Assembly: GCA_934162555.1 (NCBI GenBank)
Contig: CAKPJE010000065.1
Span: forward strand, 1-6,049
Reading direction: 5' to 3'
DNA from: an uncultured Bacilli bacterium
Lineage (GTDB): Bacteria; Bacillota_I; Bacilli_A; RF39; UBA660
Length of the DNA: 6,049 nt
Part shown: piece by piece, positions 5,307 to 6,049 of the stretch
Layout: each line of letters starts with the position of its first letter
Position numbering within the stretch: position 1 is the first letter of the stretch
Position numbers and translations under genes: made by a program
Notes under the pieces: generated by a model
What the model was told of the DNA's origin: nothing
Seen by the model: the letters and a program-made list of their open reading frames with translations, nothing else
Database searches by the model: none

Positions 5307-6049
5307 ATGAGAATAAAGAAAATATTATTATGCATAATTTGCATGTTGTTTATTGGTACTGTAAGTGCAAATAATACTGAGACAAATATTACTGATAATT
5401 GTTCAGAAGAAGGAAAAGTTTGTTTTCAATATCCAACTCAGGTAAAAGCCGGAGAGGAGTTTGAAGTAACTATAGCTGTTAAAGAAGCTGCTGATTTAAA
5501 GTTTGTTCAAATTGTTAATTTTAGAGCGGAGGGTGTTGAGGATCCTTATTCAATGATTTCTATGCTTTCAGGATTTGGTCCAAGCGAAAGAAATAATAAC
5601 ATATTTTGTAATGCTTCTTCTATTGGATACTGCTTTGAAGTAATAAATAATAGTGGTATATCTGGTGCAACTATTCCGGTATTAAAAATAAAATTCAAAG
5701 CTGTAAGCAGTTTGACTAGTAATGATGAAATCCATATTCAAATGGACAATATATTTATTGCATCAAATGTTGATGGTACAAATACTGAAATCACTTCAAC
5801 AAGTGGTGGTTACAATCTTGCTATTAAAGCGGTTGGTACTACAAATACTCCAAAATGCAAATATCATGATGGTAAATATTATGATAAAAATGGTAATGTT
5901 GTTACTAAAGAGGTGTATGAAACAGATTGTGGAATTACAACACCAAAATGTAAATTAGAAAATGGTAAATACTATGATAAAAATGGTAATGTTGTTACTA
6001 AAGAGGTGTATGAAACAGATTGTGGAATTACAACACCAAAATGTAAATT
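5307..6049 (+). CDS. Cohesin-like surface protein, paralogue of the preceding gene, 3' end outside window
   Basis: The reading frame is open from ATG 5307 to the window edge (247 complete codons), with no stop. It encodes a signal peptide (1-21, cleavage near TVSA|NN), a ten-residue insertion relative to the first copy, and a cohesin-like sandwich (about 40-176; FQYPTQVKAGEEFEVT and IASNVDGTNTE are shared with the paralogue). Cys-bracketed repeats then begin at P182 (31 residues), P213 (31 residues) and P244 (cut by the edge). An extra Cys pair, C101 and C109, lies in a loop of the sandwich where the first copy has none, so the two domains have diverged in a surface loop. By analogy an NPxTG-hydrophobic-KK tail is expected beyond the edge. 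Role and partner are unknown; a surface structural or adhesive role is inferred. Confidence 0.85.
   Translation, partial: MRIKKILLCIICMLFIGTVSANNTETNITDNCSEEGKVCFQYPTQVKAGEEFEVTIAVKEAADLKFVQIVNFRAEGVEDPYSMISMLSGFGPSERNNNIFCNASSIGYCFEVINNSGISGATIPVLKIKFKAVSSLTSNDEIHIQMDNIFIASNVDGTNTEITSTSGGYNLAIKAVGTTNTPKCKYHDGKYYDKNGNVVTKEVYETDCGITTPKCKLENGKYYDKNGNVVTKEVYETDCGITTPKCK
5850..6049 (+). repeat. 93-nt in-frame tandem repeats encoding Cys-bracketed units, running off the window
   Basis: The period is 93 nt (31 codons). Positions 5881-5956 and 5974-6049 are identical over 76 nt, and only one base differs in the preceding GGTAAATA(T/C)TATGAT. Unit 1 starts with a more distinct PKCKYHDG, later units with PKCKLENG. 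Such identity suggests recent expansion or gene conversion, and copy number may vary between strains. Confidence 0.9.

Larger units (their letters stand above)
5219..6049 (+). repeat. Second copy of tandem gene duplication (first copy from 4221)
   Basis: Sequence from 5219 matches 4221 onward at a constant offset of 998 nt through the promoter, ribosome binding site and start codon. By hand count 79 of 88 bases match between 4221-4308 and 5219-5306 with no gaps. Similarity continues through the coding region with indels. The unit therefore comprises promoter plus gene. In the first copy its left boundary falls inside the last codons of the glucosaminidase gene. Confidence 0.85.

Noticed and set aside
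4700..5958. Alternative-frame + strand ORFs at 4700-4933 and 5722-5958
   Set aside because: They overlap the cohesin-like genes in another frame. Their resemblance to each other comes from the gene duplication, and neither has a ribosome binding site.
5850..6049. CRISPR array
   Set aside because: The 93-nt period has no unique spacers, is exactly in frame and encodes a conserved Cys-bracketed peptide.

Overview
The window is AT-rich, with strong Shine-Dalgarno sites, Gram-positive signal peptides, a GH73-type peptidoglycan hydrolase and a C-terminal anchor-like tail. This points to a low-GC Bacillota relative (Bacilli, Erysipelotrichales, RF39-like or Clostridia), probably host-associated. 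The exact taxon cannot be read from the sequence. TGA behaves as a stop and Trp is TGG, so the standard bacterial code fits and a Mycoplasma-type code does not.

Layout, all on the + strand: (1) Positions 1-799 hold the remains of a reverse transcriptase gene whose 5' end lies outside the window. Recognisable RT blocks are spread over three frames, and the YxDD active-site box reads YLDG. (2) Positions 824-4231 encode a secreted 1135-residue multidomain N-acetylglucosaminidase: signal peptide, uncharacterised N-terminal region, SH3-like domain, glucosaminidase domain, second SH3-like region, three Ig-like domains and two copies of an unrecognised ~140-residue C-terminal module. (3) Positions 4309-5106 encode a secreted protein with a cohesin-like beta-sandwich, two ~30-residue Cys-bracketed repeats and an NPNTG-hydrophobic-KK tail, closed by a clear intrinsic terminator. 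(4) From 5307 to the right edge lies a paralogue of (3), cut off by the window, whose Cys repeats are nearly identical at DNA level.

Genes (3) and (4) are a tandem duplication about 998 bp apart that includes the promoter. The shared upstream block starts at the stop codon of the hydrolase gene. All three intact genes have their own predicted promoter with a 17-nt spacer and an extended TGn -10, so they are probably separate transcription units sharing a theme of cell-wall turnover and surface display.

I found no strong evidence of a complete new system. The items most worth following are the duplicated cohesin-like/Cys-repeat surface proteins with their conserved promoter-proximal direct repeats, the unrecognised tandem C-terminal module of the hydrolase, and the decayed RT carrying a motif typical of diversity-generating retroelement RTs.
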